Source of the DNA: CAZKMM01 sp964553915
Lineage (GTDB): Bacteria > RBG-13-61-14 > DRUE01
NCBI GenBank assembly: GCA_964553915.1
Contig: CAZKMM010000043.1
Coordinates: 1 to 18,648, forward strand
Length of the DNA: 18,648 nucleotides
Direction of reading: 5' to 3'
A model generated the notes under the pieces. That model worked only from the letters and a program-made list of their open reading frames with translations, was not told the DNA's origin and did not search any database. Positions 7,021-14,926 of this stretch are shown piece by piece. Position numbers and translations under genes: made by a program. Numbering within the stretch: position 1 is the stretch's first letter; every line of letters starts with the position of its first letter.

Positions 7021-8412
7021 CTACTGGACATATCCCAGGCTTTTCAGCACTTTTTTTACTTCTTCTATGGTTCTTTGTGGTTTTACTGAATAGATGTCCA
7101 GCTCTTGAATGTAATTATGCATTACGATTCTCAGCTCTTGGTATTTTTTTCGCTCCTGTTTAATTAGATTGTTGAGCTCCAGAGGGTCTTGAGCAAGATT
7201 ATATAATTCCTCGGGTTCTTTATCTGCCCAGAGATATTTCCATTCTCCGCAGACCAGAGCACATTTTTTCCCCGGTGCCCAGTTCTTTATCTTTTCATAA
7301 TTTACCTCAGGATACCATCTCCGCTCTGCGAACTGGCAATCACGGATTTGGGGCTGAGTTCCTTTAATTAAAGGAAGCAGAGACTTACCCCGGCAGTGCA
7401 TTGTATCTTTGAGATTTAGAAATTCCAAAATGGTTGGTGCCAGGTCAATCAAAGAGACCGGAGCATCTACCCTGGCTCCTGCTTTCCAGCCATCAGGAAA
7501 CCGAATCAATAACGGAACCCGCAACTGCTCCTGATATAAATGCAGACCATGACCATACCAGTTATGCTGACCCAGTCCCTCGCCATGGTCTGCGGTAAGA
7601 ATTATCAGGGTATTAGATAAAAGCCCCTGCTCTTTTAAATACTGGAAAAAACTCCGCAGCTGTTCATCAAGATAAGAAATTGCATTATCATATTCATTTA
7701 TATCCTCAAAACTTTTTTCCTGGATATAATAATTCTGCTTTAAGTAGAGCTGGAATTTTTCATCTAGCTGGAATTTTCTTGGGTAATCCTCAGGCAGGTA
7801 ATAAGGACGATGAGCATCCCAGAAATGTAGGAAAAGGAAAAAAGGTTTTTTCCGATTAATTTCTGAAAGCCATTTCTTTGCCCAGTTAATTACCTCTTTT
7901 GCTCTTCTCTGATGTCGTTCTTCTTCTTTTTCAATAGCGCTTTTTTTTATTTTTATCTGATACTCAAAAGGTTTACTTTTAAAAAATTTAAATCCCGGGT
8001 TTATCCGATGCCATTCGCCCAGGATTTGACTTCCCACCACTGCCCCGGTCTGCCAGCCCTTTTTCCTTAAAACTTCTGCCAAAAGCGGATATTTCCAGTT
8101 TTTAAGTTTCCAGCCGTTAAATAATACCCCGTGCTCTGAGGGATAGCGGGAGGTGAACATTGAAAAATGCGCCGGAAGGGTATGAGAAATCGGAGTATAA
8201 GCCTGAGTAAATACCACGCTCTCTTTTGCCAGCTTCTCCAGAAAAGGAGTAGTGCCACGAAAATATCCATAAAGGGAGAGATGGTCCTGCCGAACCGTGT
8301 CCCAGACAATAAAAATCACCGAAGGCTTATTTGCCTTGCCAAACCAGCATCCAGAAAAAAGCACCAGCAAAGAAAAGAAAAGCATAAAAAATTTTTTAAC
8401 TCGCTCCATCAT
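7021..8412 (-). CDS. Sulfatase/alkaline phosphatase-superfamily lipoprotein
   Basis: A 463-residue protein with a bacterial lipoprotein signal: hydrophobic residues 8-19 and lipobox LFSGC with Cys22. Superfamily metal motifs are clear: DTVRQDHLSLYG (Asp38 first ligand), FLHFWDAHRPYY (Asp199, His201), LTADHGEGLGQHNWYGHG (Asp275, His276, His288), and conserved VPLLIRFP. Where sulfatases carry the formylglycine motif C/S-x-P-x-R, this protein reads TLPAH (Thr78). It is therefore unlikely to be a canonical formylglycine sulfatase, and is more likely a phosphodiesterase, phosphotransferase or non-canonical sulfatase-like hydrolase using Thr. It is anchored in the envelope and overlaps the glycosidase gene by a single shared A in TAATG, which suggests linked work on a glycan or phospholipid substrate. 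Substrate unknown. Confidence 0.9.
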   Translation of the reverse strand: MMERVKKFFMLFFSLLVLFSGCWFGKANKPSVIFIVWDTVRQDHLSLYGYFRGTTPFLEKLAKESVVFTQAYTPISHTLPAHFSMFTSRYPSEHGVLFNGWKLKNWKYPLLAEVLRKKGWQTGAVVGSQILGEWHRINPGFKFFKSKPFEYQIKIKKSAIEKEEERHQRRAKEVINWAKKWLSEINRKKPFFLFLHFWDAHRPYYLPEDYPRKFQLDEKFQLYLKQNYYIQEKSFEDINEYDNAISYLDEQLRSFFQYLKEQGLLSNTLIILTADHGEGLGQHNWYGHGLHLYQEQLRVPLLIRFPDGWKAGARVDAPVSLIDLAPTILEFLNLKDTMHCRGKSLLPLIKGTQPQIRDCQFAERRWYPEVNYEKIKNWAPGKKCALVCGEWKYLWADKEPEELYNLAQDPLELNNLIKQERKKYQELRIVMHNYIQELDIYSVKPQRTIEEVKKVLKSLGYVQ

Positions 8413-9836
8413 TAACTGGTAATCTCCGGATGAGTTTGAGCTATCATATCTAAAACCAGAGCCGGCCAGGTAAAATTCCGGGCTCCCTTCCCCTCGCCAT
8501 TTCGGTAATCATAAAATTCCCGAAATCCTTCTGCCAGAATCATCAGGGCAAATCTCCGGGTAAGCTCCCGTGCCGGTTCTGAATAGCCATATTCTAAAAG
8601 GGTCTCGCACATCATCCAGTTAAAATTACACCAGATACAGTGCCCCCGCCAGAGAAGTAAATCCTCAAAATAAATCTTTTCCCTTGCCAGTTCATCCCGG
8701 GAATTAAAAGAGATGATATAGGTGTCCCAGAATTCTTCTGGATTAAAAAGATGTTCTTCTATCATTCTTCGGGCAATTTTTTCCGGAACCAAGCCGGTAA
8801 AAGCCGGGAGCAGAGAGGCAAGGGTTTTTCTCTTTGCCAGTTTGGGCTCTTTTAAATCATAGCGGGAGAAAAACATTCCCGCTTTTTCATCCCAGTGAAT
8901 TTTGAAAAGGGTTTCTATCATCTTTTCTGCTTTTTTCTGCCAGTAGCTGGTTTTTTCGCTTCTGCCCAGAGCCTGATTGAGCCGTGCCAGAGAAACTATC
9001 CCCCGAATTGTAATAGAAATAACAGTTAAATCCTCAAAGACAAAAACATTTTGCTCCGCGATTTTTTTTATATCCCAGCCGAGCTTTGCCCAGCGGTCAA
9101 GCAGGTGGGGATAGAGATTCATTCTTTTCAGAGCACCCAGCGGGGTTTTAAAATTTAGTTTTAAAGCCTGGTCATAACAGGGAGTATTATCCGTGCCGGA
9201 CTCCCAGGGATGAATAATGCAGGGAAGACCATCGCCAAACAGGTCCCGGGTGGTGGTAAGGTATTCCCCGCATTTTTCTAAAGCAGGTAGAGCCTGGCGA
9301 ACAAAAGCTTTGTCTTGGGTGAGGTTATAAATTTTTTCTGCACTGACCATATAGCTGGGCGGGTCAATCAGCCAGGAGCGGAAATTCTCATCAAACATAT
9401 TTTTAATCATCTGGTCGCCGATGGCGGTAATGGGGTTAGCGGAACTGGTTGCCTGTTTAAATCCGATTTGATGGGGAATTCTGCCATCTTCACAGCTCAT
9501 TGCGCAGAGTGCCAGAACCTCTTTCTTGGCAAGCTCAGGCTCAAATCTAGTTAAGGCGATTGCGTGCCAGCCGGAATCCCAGCCAAATAAATAGCGATAC
9601 TGCTTATAAGAGGGCATATGAAAAACCAGCCCATCAATCTCCACCCGATTTCTGGCATAAACCTCCCGAGCGGTTTGTTTTAAGCTCTTCCAATCCTCAG
9701 AAGTAAGCTCCCGCTCCGGAATAGGAACCGGGGGCTTGAGCCTTTTTGCCTGACTCGTTATCGGTATTATTAAAGAACTTCCTGCTCCTGCCAGAGCCAG
9801 CTGGATAAATTCTCTCCGATTAAATTTCCCTCCCAA
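8412..9836 (-). CDS. Tat-exported GH63/trehalase-like glycoside hydrolase
   Basis: A 474-residue (alpha/alpha)6-barrel glycosidase when started at TTG 9836. The Tat-type signal is NRREFIQLALAGAGSSL, with Arg-Arg at residues 7-8. The clan GH-G family signatures are YLFGWDSGWHAIAL (82-95), EDGRIPHQIGF (116-126) and HPWESGTDNTPC (209-220), where the Asp after ESGT is the probable general acid. The C-terminal FREFYDYRNGEGKGARNFTW holds the expected base Glu region. This pattern fits GH63-type enzymes, including mannosylglycerate or alpha-glucoside hydrolases; the exact sugar cannot be read. The frame stays open to 9878, but an AAGGAGGG site at 9841-9848 precedes TTG 9836 by 4 bases, and the Tat signal starts immediately after. 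The gene ends in the shared A of TAATG with the sulfatase gene. Confidence 0.87.
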   Translation of the reverse strand: MGGKFNRREFIQLALAGAGSSLIIPITSQAKRLKPPVPIPERELTSEDWKSLKQTAREVYARNRVEIDGLVFHMPSYKQYRYLFGWDSGWHAIALTRFEPELAKKEVLALCAMSCEDGRIPHQIGFKQATSSANPITAIGDQMIKNMFDENFRSWLIDPPSYMVSAEKIYNLTQDKAFVRQALPALEKCGEYLTTTRDLFGDGLPCIIHPWESGTDNTPCYDQALKLNFKTPLGALKRMNLYPHLLDRWAKLGWDIKKIAEQNVFVFEDLTVISITIRGIVSLARLNQALGRSEKTSYWQKKAEKMIETLFKIHWDEKAGMFFSRYDLKEPKLAKRKTLASLLPAFTGLVPEKIARRMIEEHLFNPEEFWDTYIISFNSRDELAREKIYFEDLLLWRGHCIWCNFNWMMCETLLEYGYSEPARELTRRFALMILAEGFREFYDYRNGEGKGARNFTWPALVLDMIAQTHPEITS

Positions 9837-9840
9837 TTTT

Positions 9841-9848
9841 CCCTCCTT
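9841..9848 (-). promoter_or_regulatory. Shine-Dalgarno deciding the glycosidase start
   Basis: Read on the - strand this is AAGGAGGG, followed by AAAA and then TTG at 9836. It supports initiation at that TTG, giving an N-terminus that runs straight into the Tat RREF motif. The alternative upstream TTG at 9878 has no comparable site. Confidence 0.75.
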
Positions 9849-9889
9849 AAAATTTTTATTTTTAAAATTATAATCCAACCTGAAATTTT

Positions 9890-10573
9890 TTAGAAGCCCG
9901 GTCGGAGCAGATACATATAATAGCTGGTCAGGGTATAAAGCGGAGCCAGGGGATTGTGTCCGCAGAGCCGGTCTTTAACCGCAACCACAGAAACCGGAGC
10001 CTGGCTGTATTTGAAAAACAAAGAATCGTGCCCCACACAAAGCCCAAGTGCCAGGTTGAAATCAGTTTTTGCCTGATTTAAATAAAGTGCCTGCCCGATG
10101 GGATTGCAGGCGGTTTCTCTGGTGCCAATTAAAATTTTCTCCTCATCCTTTACTCCCAGCTCTTCTTTTTCTATTCTCCCGAACTTGCAAATTACACTTA
10201 CCACCTCAAATCCCTGTGCCCGAAGAAAACGGGCAAAAAGCTCTGCTTCTTTTTGAAGACCAATGCAGAAAGCAAGACCGAGCTTTTTATATCCCATCTT
10301 TCTGGCAAACTCCACAATTTCCTGAATCCGGGGCTTGCCAGGATGAGGTAGATAGGGTTTTCGCTCCCGCTCCAGATAGCCTTCCCCTTCCTGCACCGAA
10401 GCCAATCGGGCAAATTCCTTAATCTCCGGCTCCTGATAAATCTGCCGAATTTTCTCTATCAGTTCTTTTTCCCGCAGGGTGGGGCAGGATTTATCTCCCT
10501 TGCCTCCCTCAACAAAGCAGGCACGCTCAAAAAGCGGAATCTGACAGTTAGCACAATCCGCAGATTTGCCCAT
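9890..10573 (-). CDS. DUF1847 cysteine-rich metal-binding protein
   Basis: A 227-residue protein matching the DUF1847 family by overall layout. An N-terminal cysteine cluster (Cys7, Cys10, Cys19, Cys30; C-x2-C, then CP) is followed by an alpha/beta domain with conserved cysteines at 103, 129, 156, 179 and 204. The family-like segments are KKLGLAFCIGL, TACNPIGQA, LGLCVGHDSLFFKYS, APVSVVAVKDR and GHNPLAPLY. The cysteines suggest bound zinc or an iron-sulfur centre, but no biochemical function is established to my knowledge. No signal peptide is seen, so it is probably cytoplasmic. A strong AAGGAGG site lies upstream of the ATG, with a TATAAT promoter candidate 26 bases farther out. It lies 53 bases ahead of the glycosidase gene and may be cotranscribed with it. 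Confidence 0.85.
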   Translation of the reverse strand: MGKSADCANCQIPLFERACFVEGGKGDKSCPTLREKELIEKIRQIYQEPEIKEFARLASVQEGEGYLERERKPYLPHPGKPRIQEIVEFARKMGYKKLGLAFCIGLQKEAELFARFLRAQGFEVVSVICKFGRIEKEELGVKDEEKILIGTRETACNPIGQALYLNQAKTDFNLALGLCVGHDSLFFKYSQAPVSVVAVKDRLCGHNPLAPLYTLTSYYMYLLRPGF

Positions 10574-10605
10574 TTTCCCCCTCCTTGGCTAAAAATTTTG
10601 CCTTA

Positions 10606-10634
10606 ATTATAGCTCTGCAGGAGGATTGGGTAAA
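10606..10634 (-). promoter_or_regulatory. Sigma-70-type promoter for the DUF1847 gene
   Basis: On the - strand TTTACC (10634-10629) and TATAAT (10611-10606) are separated by 17 bases, a consensus -10 with a 4 of 6 -35 match. Transcription would start near 10599, giving a short leader that contains the AAGGAGG site of the DUF1847 gene. It lies in the 64-base gap after the FecR gene. Confidence 0.55.
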
Positions 10635-10637
10635 TCT

Positions 10638-11777
10638 TTAGGTCTTTTTTCCTTTTTTACTTTCCCGGGCTTTTTCCAGGATTCTTTTTCGCACCTGAGG
10701 GGGAAGGTTTCGCCAGAGCTCTTTTTCTAAGTGGAATTTTTTGGCAGTGGCAACCAGCAGGATTAAATGCGAGCGAATAATCTTTTGATTTTGCTTATGG
10801 AGCTGTTTCAGGTTGAGCTGATTTAATTTTTCCCGAGCCTGGGCAATGCTCTGTTTAAATTCCTCGCTGAACGCCTCCGGGCTTTGCTCTATTTCTTTCT
10901 CTGCTTTATAAATAATGTAGTTGAGGGCAACCAGCTGGCGGTCGCTTCGGGCAAGGGCTTTGAGCATTTTCATATATCCCCGAATTTCTTTTCGGGCAAT
11001 CCTTCGGGCTTGAAAGTAGGTCAGATGCTTTTGCTCATAAGCGGTTTTTAAAACCTGGCTTTTTTCTTTGAGCTTCTGGTCCTGTTCTTTAATTCGGGTT
11101 TGAATCCTGGTCGCCCTCTGATAAAAATTATCAATCAGCCGGGAAGAATGCTGAATAAAAAACTGCTCTCTTGCCTGAAACCAGCTTCGCCATTCCTCAG
11201 GAGTGCGGGCTTTTCTTTTCCTTTTCTGCCATTTTCTCTCCGGGCTTACCTCCACCTCCTCTCCCTGCTTTACCGAGACAAGATTTTCCTCCCCGCTCAC
11301 CTCCACTTCTCCTTCCTCCACGCTCACCAGAGCAGAGCCGTCCATTGCCTGTGCCATCTCAAACTCGGTGCCCCGCACCCCGGCTACCACGCTTAAACCT
11401 TCCACAGAAAAGCTCGGCTCCCCGGTGCGGGAAGGCATAATCCGGGCAAAGATTCTTCCCAGAAAAAGCAGGATGGAATTATTCGCTTCTACCGAAGGGT
11501 CATTGAGCTGGATTCTGGAGTTCTCCCGGATTTCCAGCTCACTGCCATCATCAAATACTAAAACCGCTTTTCCATCTTCGCTGGTTTCAATTACCTGTTC
11601 GCTTTTGACTGTTTCTCCAATTTGAGCGAGATGCTGGGTTCCATCCGGGTTGATAATCCAGACCTTTCCTTCAACTTTAATCAGCTCTCCTGCCTGAATT
11701 TCCCAGGCTAATAAACTGCTGGAAAAAAGAAGAGAGAATAATGCCAGTAATCTAAAAGCTCTTTTTAGCCAGCTCAT
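10638..11777 (-). CDS. Secreted FecR-domain protein with long helical C-terminal tail
   Basis: A 379-residue protein. A signal peptide (about 1-24) leads into a FecR-type beta domain (about 28-180) with the usual order: KVEGKVWI, GETVKSEQVIETSEDGKAVLVFDDGSELEIRENS-like strands, FSVEGLSVVAGVRGTEFEM (the hallmark VAGVRGTEF at 131-139), and an SVEEGEVEV/SVKQGEEVEV repeat. From about 185 to the end it is a Lys/Gln/Glu/Arg-rich helical region with no recognised domain, possibly coiled coil. FecR domains usually lie in signalling or cell-envelope proteins; here there is no transmembrane segment besides the signal, so it is probably periplasmic or surface-bound. It lies directly downstream of the MoxR/VWA cluster, behind its own TATAAT candidate and AAAGGAGA site. 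Function unknown. Confidence 0.85.
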   Translation of the reverse strand: MSWLKRAFRLLALFSLLFSSSLLAWEIQAGELIKVEGKVWIINPDGTQHLAQIGETVKSEQVIETSEDGKAVLVFDDGSELEIRENSRIQLNDPSVEANNSILLFLGRIFARIMPSRTGEPSFSVEGLSVVAGVRGTEFEMAQAMDGSALVSVEEGEVEVSGEENLVSVKQGEEVEVSPERKWQKRKRKARTPEEWRSWFQAREQFFIQHSSRLIDNFYQRATRIQTRIKEQDQKLKEKSQVLKTAYEQKHLTYFQARRIARKEIRGYMKMLKALARSDRQLVALNYIIYKAEKEIEQSPEAFSEEFKQSIAQAREKLNQLNLKQLHKQNQKIIRSHLILLVATAKKFHLEKELWRNLPPQVRKRILEKARESKKGKKT

Positions 11778-11806
11778 TTCTTTCTCTCCTTTTGAGGCTT
11801 TGGTTT

Positions 11807-11812
11807 ATTATA
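11807..11812 (-). promoter_or_regulatory. Candidate -10 element for the FecR gene
   Basis: TATAAT is read on the - strand in the 66-base gap before the FecR gene, about 30 bases upstream of its ATG at 11777. No good -35 is seen at 17-18 bases (CAAATA), so either it is weak or it depends on another factor. It would uncouple FecR expression from the VWA cluster. Confidence 0.4.
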
Positions 11813-11843
11813 CGATATTTCTAGCAATTTATTTGATGAAATT

Positions 11844-14165
11844 TCAGCTTAAGCCCCAGTATCTTCTCAAGCTCCAGAGCAAGCCTGCCAGAATTAAAAA
11901 GATAATCAGGCTGGCAGAATTGTTCCAGAGAGGAAAATCCTTTATCGCGGTAGCTTGTTCTTGTGTTATTTGAGGAAATTTAATTCCCCGAAGAGATTGG
12001 TTTATGGTTAAAAATTTCCCCCCGCTTGCCTCAGCAAGGAGCTGGAGTTCATTTTTACCCAAAGAAAGGTCCTGCATTTCTCTGCTGGTTTTTTCTACCA
12101 CCAGAATCTCTTCGTCGCTTCCCAGCGTCTCTCGGTTTTTTTCTGCCCGGGCTCGGAACCGATACCCACCGGGACAGGGTAAAGAAAATTTGAATTGATA
12201 GTTTCCGCCACCGATTTCCTGTCCGGGGATTTTTTCCAGGGGTTTTTCCGGGCAGTTTTCTGGAATTTTTACCGGCTCCAGATAAGTATTTGCGGATTCC
12301 ACCGGTTGATAGGTGCGGTCTCTCACCTGAAATAAAAGCTGGATTTCCTCTCCCGGCTCATAATGGTCTTTGCTCGCACTGAGGCTTAAAGGCTTCATTT
12401 CTTTTTCCCGCATCAGCCACCTTAAAGCCCGCTCCCAGAAAATCTGATAGTATTTAGCCCGGGATTCATTCTCCCCCAGATTAAACCGCCACTGCCATAA
12501 ACTATCTGTGGCTATTGCTAAAACCCTTCCCTTGCCCGGCTCAATAATGCCAATAATTGGAGCCTTTTCCTCTTTGCTCTGGACCAAAACCAGAGCCTGG
12601 GGCTTTGCCCGAAGAACCTGATTATATCCTTTAAATTTTCCCGCCTCTTTCCAGACCTGCTGATTTTTAAACAGGTCTTTTTCCAGCCGGGTCAGAGGAT
12701 GATGTTCTCCTGCCGGGGTCAGCTCAAGCTCAAATTCTTCTTCTTTGTAGCTGGGCACCTGAAAGCTAAATTCAAAAGGAAGAATTTTTTCTAAAGGTTC
12801 TGTAAAGAGGTCTTTAATGTAAGCCCGGGGTCCGCCGATGTAAATCAGTCCTCCTCCTTTTAAAACATAGTCCCGAAGGTTTTTAATATATCCGGGAAGC
12901 ATATAGGCTCTGCCGAAAAAGTTCTGGAAAATCACCAGGTCAAAGCTCTCCAGTTCTTCGGTAAAAAGTTTATGAGTGGGAAAGGGAATGAGTGCCAGCT
13001 CGTCCTCTCGTGCCATTGGGTCATCATAGTATTCCCGAAGAATGTAAAAACTCACCAGGTCCACTGCCGGGTTTTTCTTTAAGGTCCGGCGGAGGAATTT
13101 TTCATCCCAGCTCGGATTTCCCACAATATAAAGAATCCGGATTCGGTCCCGGAGAATGCTCAGAGGAAATACTTTTTGGTTATTTTCAAAATTAACTTCT
13201 CCCTGATACTCGGGCAGTTCTATTCGGAAAAGAAATCTTCCCATTCGGGAGGGAACAAATTCCAGCTCTATGGTATTTTCTCCGGTTTTCAGTTCAAATT
13301 GTTTGCTGGCAATGAGTTCTTCTTCCTGCCAGAGCTGAAGCTGGCTTTGAGCCGGGAGCCTGCCCTGAGCCCGAATTTTCACCTGTAAAAGCAAAGGATT
13401 TTTTACATAGCCATAAGCATCATATTTGAGCTGGGAGATTGCCAGGTCAGTAATCTCCTGTTTTTCTGAGCAGAGCAGGGGATAAATTCTGCCCAAATCC
13501 TTAAGCTGGTTTTTAAGTGAAGAGATAATTTTTTTCTTCTGGGTCCGGGAAAGCTCCTGAACATAGCGGTTAAGCTCTCCCCAGTCCCTGCCCTCGCTGA
13601 GCAGAAGCACCCCTGCCCAGGGTTTTCCTCCGAAGCGGGTGCGGAGACCGGAAAGGGCATTTAAAATCCTGGTGTCATTTCCTTCTGCTTTTAACTGGTC
13701 AAGAGCAGAAAAGGCAATGGGAGAGATTTCTTTATCAAATTTAAACCAGACCAGCTGGTAATCTGTTTCCAGTTTTTCCAGGAATTTTTTTTCTTCTTTA
13801 ATCCATTTTTTTGCCAGTTCTATTCGGGTTAAGTTTTTTCCGCCCGGAGCATTCATACTTTGGGAGCTATCAATCAGAATTGCCAGCTTTGTCTTGGTTT
13901 TTTTGGTCTCAAGGAGCCGGATTTGAGGCTCCCAGAAGATAAACACCGCAAATAAAAGAGCAAGAAGATGAAGCAAAAGGATTAAAATTTTTTGCCAGGT
14001 TCTAGCCAGGGGCTTAACCAGAAAATATCCGCTTAATAAGAATAGAACAATCAGCCCTCCGCCGAGCCATAAATTTAAAGGTTTTTCCCAGCCCGCAAAA
14101 TGCAGGAGTGCCTGATTAAATCCCGCAGTATTTATTCCCAGAATTTTTGCCAGCTTAAAAATCAT
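11844..14165 (-). CDS. VWA and glutamine-amidotransferase-like membrane protein
   Basis: A 773-residue envelope protein. Two N-terminal transmembrane segments (about 34-50 and 59-78) precede a VWA domain with MIDAS motif DSSQS (Asp99, Ser101, Ser103) and Thr165 (GNDTRI). The usual third-site Asp-Gly is replaced by SEG (190-192). A beta-rich linker follows, then a class I glutamine amidotransferase-like domain (about 340-455) with VGNPSWDEKFLRR and a GGGLIYIGG loop (437-445). A final transmembrane segment lies near the C-terminus (about 750-766). No catalytic Cys of an active amidotransferase is visible. It is the last member of the MoxR/VWA cluster, overlapping the DUF4159 gene by ATGA. It is probably a structural or metal-dependent partner of the MoxR ATPase; its client is unknown. 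Confidence 0.88.
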   Translation of the reverse strand: MIFKLAKILGINTAGFNQALLHFAGWEKPLNLWLGGGLIVLFLLSGYFLVKPLARTWQKILILLLHLLALLFAVFIFWEPQIRLLETKKTKTKLAILIDSSQSMNAPGGKNLTRIELAKKWIKEEKKFLEKLETDYQLVWFKFDKEISPIAFSALDQLKAEGNDTRILNALSGLRTRFGGKPWAGVLLLSEGRDWGELNRYVQELSRTQKKKIISSLKNQLKDLGRIYPLLCSEKQEITDLAISQLKYDAYGYVKNPLLLQVKIRAQGRLPAQSQLQLWQEEELIASKQFELKTGENTIELEFVPSRMGRFLFRIELPEYQGEVNFENNQKVFPLSILRDRIRILYIVGNPSWDEKFLRRTLKKNPAVDLVSFYILREYYDDPMAREDELALIPFPTHKLFTEELESFDLVIFQNFFGRAYMLPGYIKNLRDYVLKGGGLIYIGGPRAYIKDLFTEPLEKILPFEFSFQVPSYKEEEFELELTPAGEHHPLTRLEKDLFKNQQVWKEAGKFKGYNQVLRAKPQALVLVQSKEEKAPIIGIIEPGKGRVLAIATDSLWQWRFNLGENESRAKYYQIFWERALRWLMREKEMKPLSLSASKDHYEPGEEIQLLFQVRDRTYQPVESANTYLEPVKIPENCPEKPLEKIPGQEIGGGNYQFKFSLPCPGGYRFRARAEKNRETLGSDEEILVVEKTSREMQDLSLGKNELQLLAEASGGKFLTINQSLRGIKFPQITQEQATAIKDFPLWNNSASLIIFLILAGLLWSLRRYWGLS

Positions 14166-14926
14166 CTTCGGGTGCGCTTCCTTCTTTCAGAAATAAAAGG
14201 AATGTGAATCAGGTCTTTTTTGTAATTAGCGGTCAGGGCATAAAGGATGATGTTAACAAAAAGCCGAATTGCTATCTCCCGCTGGGCTTCTCCTCCCGGC
14301 TCCACTGGATAACGATAATTTTCTCCTGCCCGGTCTATGGCTCCTCCCAGGTCATTTTGAGAATAGATTAAAACCGTGAGGTCGCCCCGGGTAATTCCGG
14401 ATAAATAAGGCACGCTCGCTTTTCTCCCCACCACTTTGTCCAGAAGATAATAAGATTGAAATACGGTATGGTCGCTGGGAAGTCGGGTTAGTTTGGCTTC
14501 AGGAAAGATTCTTTTCAGCTCCTGCTGGAAGCTCTGGTCAAAACCACTTCCCGGCTCTGCCAGAGCATCATCCACCAGCATAAATCCCCCGGCATCAAAC
14601 CAGCGCCTGAGCCGGATTATTTCCTTTTCAGAAAAAGGCTCAAATTCATCTTCTCCGCTGAAATATAAAAAAGGATAGAAAAAGAGTTTTGAATCAGAAA
14701 GGCGAATTTCCACCCGCTCCGGAGAAGCAGGAATGCTGGTGCGTTGATCTAAGATTTTTGCCAGAGAGCGTGCTACCCCGGGTCTGGGATTCCACTGCAA
14801 GCCTTTGCCATAAACCAGCTGGGCAAAATAAAAGTCAAACTTTTTGGGACGAAAGGGAGTAATAAACCCCAAGCCCGAGGCAAAAGAGCTGGTGAGGAAT
14901 AGTTTTAAAAACTCTCTTCGTTTCAT
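14162..14926 (-). CDS. DUF4159-domain protein with Tat-like signal
   Basis: A 254-residue protein. Its N-terminus MKRREFLKLFLTSSF has a twin-arginine motif (RREF-L) before a hydrophobic stretch, which suggests export through Tat or membrane anchoring. The rest matches DUF4159: FDFYFAQLVYG near 29-39, SDSKLFFYPFLYFSG, LRRWFDAGGFMLVDDAL and a C-terminal RLFVNIILYALT. The GG turn (FDAGGFML) is reminiscent of the amidotransferase-like loops in the two flanking VWA proteins. DUF4159 genes commonly sit beside moxR, DUF58 and BatA-type genes. Its 5' end overlaps the BatA-type gene by ATGA and its 3' end overlaps the 773-residue gene, so it is coupled into the cluster. No enzymatic activity is known. 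Confidence 0.88.
   Translation of the reverse strand: MKRREFLKLFLTSSFASGLGFITPFRPKKFDFYFAQLVYGKGLQWNPRPGVARSLAKILDQRTSIPASPERVEIRLSDSKLFFYPFLYFSGEDEFEPFSEKEIIRLRRWFDAGGFMLVDDALAEPGSGFDQSFQQELKRIFPEAKLTRLPSDHTVFQSYYLLDKVVGRKASVPYLSGITRGDLTVLIYSQNDLGGAIDRAGENYRYPVEPGGEAQREIAIRLFVNIILYALTANYKKDLIHIPFISERRKRTRR

Noticed and set aside
11100..11625. Pro/Ser-rich + strand reading frames inside the FecR gene
   Set aside because: They lie opposite a well-supported FecR gene, have low-complexity composition and no ribosome site; they are antisense shadows.
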